A stretch of 6,533 nt of DNA, taken from positions 1 through 6,533 of the forward strand of contig CAINDH010000178.1 in NCBI GenBank assembly GCA_903847285.1, written 5' to 3'. The notes below the pieces were generated by a model. That model was not told where the DNA came from. It ran no database searches and saw nothing but the letters and a program-made list of their open reading frames with translations. Numbering within the stretch: position 1 is the stretch's first letter; every line of letters starts with the position of its first letter. Shown piece by piece: positions 6,193 through 6,533 of this stretch. The stretch is from an uncultured Verrucomicrobia subdivision 3 bacterium (GTDB lineage: Bacteria > Verrucomicrobiota > Verrucomicrobiae > Limisphaerales > UBA11358). Position numbers and translations under genes: made by a program.

Positions 6193-6290
6193 CCCTCTCC
6201 GCCATGAAATGGGGGAGAGGGCTGGGGTGAGGTGGAGCGAGCTTAAATTCCCCTCACCCTGACCCTCTCCCCGCTTGGCGGGGCGAGGGA
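6193..6290. repeat. REP-like GC-rich palindromic element between two minus-strand genes
   Basis: The 21-base arms 6212-6232 and 6252-6272 are inverted copies matching at 18 of 21 positions, built from GGGGAGAGGG and GGGGTGAGG blocks. Each arm also belongs to a local hairpin: CCCTCTCC 6193-6200 with GGAGAGGG 6214-6221, and CCCTCTCCCC 6263-6272 with GGGGCGAGGG 6280-6289 (one mismatch). The element is thus two hairpins that can also pair with each other. This is the layout of REP/BIME-type repeats, and the CCTCACCC...CCCTCTCCCC phrase is, from recall, very common in GC-rich genomes. No T-run makes it a classical terminator. Confidence 0.8.
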
Positions 6291-6299
6291 AAATCCATT

Positions 6300-6533
6300 T
6301 TAACCCGCGAACGTGGCACTCACCACGTCACTATCCACACCGATCTCCACATCGTGCAGAATGCCGCGCGCCTTGTATTCGCGCACCTCCGCCACGCCCG
6401 CCTGCGCCAGCGGCGCGCTGTCCAGATACGGCGACTCGGTATCAATGCCCAGCTTTTGCCAGTTGGCTGTGCCGCCGCGCCGCATATAGATAGACATCGC
6501 CGCGACGCCCTTTTTCTTGAACTCCACCTTCAC
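6300..6533 (-). CDS. C-terminal part of a protein with a fibronectin-III-like end (5' truncated by window edge)
   Basis: The last 77 residues of a minus-strand gene run off the right edge, so the start is unknown. The first visible codon is GTG but need not be the start. The visible part resembles the end of a fibronectin type III-type beta sandwich: IYMRRGGTANWQKLG, then SPYLDSAP, AEVREYKARGILHD, and SDVVSATFAG at the terminus. The alternating hydrophobic strands and the Y-x-A-R-G pattern fit such a domain. These modules are common in surface, secreted and phage-structural proteins, so the role stays open. The 87-residue gene follows on the same strand after a REP-like element. Coding status is confident; the domain call is moderate. 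Confidence 0.75.
   Translation of the reverse strand: MKVEFKKKGVAAMSIYMRRGGTANWQKLGIDTESPYLDSAPLAQAGVAEVREYKARGILHDVEIGVDSDVVSATFAG

Noticed and set aside
6152..6205. Upstream ATG extending the small minus-strand gene by 18 residues
   Set aside because: The extension is low-complexity Ser/Thr-rich sequence running into the REP-like element. The ATG at 6151 gives the expected compact N-terminus.

Overview
The window is about 6.5 kb of GC-rich chromosomal DNA carrying TCA-cycle genes, plus an accessory stretch at the right end. The likely source is a Verrucomicrobiota-type bacterium (Pedosphaera/Limisphaerales-like). This rests on mostly Shine-Dalgarno-less AT-rich leaders, abundant short palindromes between genes, a REC-first histidine kinase and two small proteins resembling ones I recall from that phylum. 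It is an inference from memory, not a computed placement.

Left part (1-1823, + strand): the 3' end of sucC, a small VOC/glyoxalase-fold gene, and a complete sucD, closely spaced and probably one operon. SucC and SucD form succinyl-CoA synthetase. The VOC gene between them is the unusual point, because sucC and sucD are normally directly adjacent. A strong intrinsic terminator (1840-1887) closes the operon.

Middle (1890-5379): a six-segment membrane protein with a YggT-like C-terminus (+) starts two bases after that terminator's T-run. It converges with a receiver-histidine kinase (-), which lies 89 bp downstream of gltA, citrate synthase (-). The window therefore holds genes for two TCA-cycle enzymes, with a cytoplasmic signalling protein directly behind one of them.

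Right part (5380-6533): there is no convincing gene for about 500 bp upstream of gltA. This stretch holds a minus-strand intrinsic terminator (5524-5556) and two tandem copies (5563-5738 and 5739-5885) of a structured repeat. The two copies differ by base changes that are mostly matched on both arms of the hairpins: I count seven compensated pairs against one uncompensated in three hairpins. Beyond lie a small 87-residue gene of unknown function (-), a REP-like GC-rich palindromic element (6193-6290), and the 3' end of a gene whose product looks like a fibronectin-III-type C-terminus (-). These last two genes may belong to a phage-derived or surface-structure cassette, which is a weak inference.

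The best candidates for something undescribed are the covarying hairpin repeat bounded by a stop codon and a terminator, and the VOC gene inside the sucCD operon.
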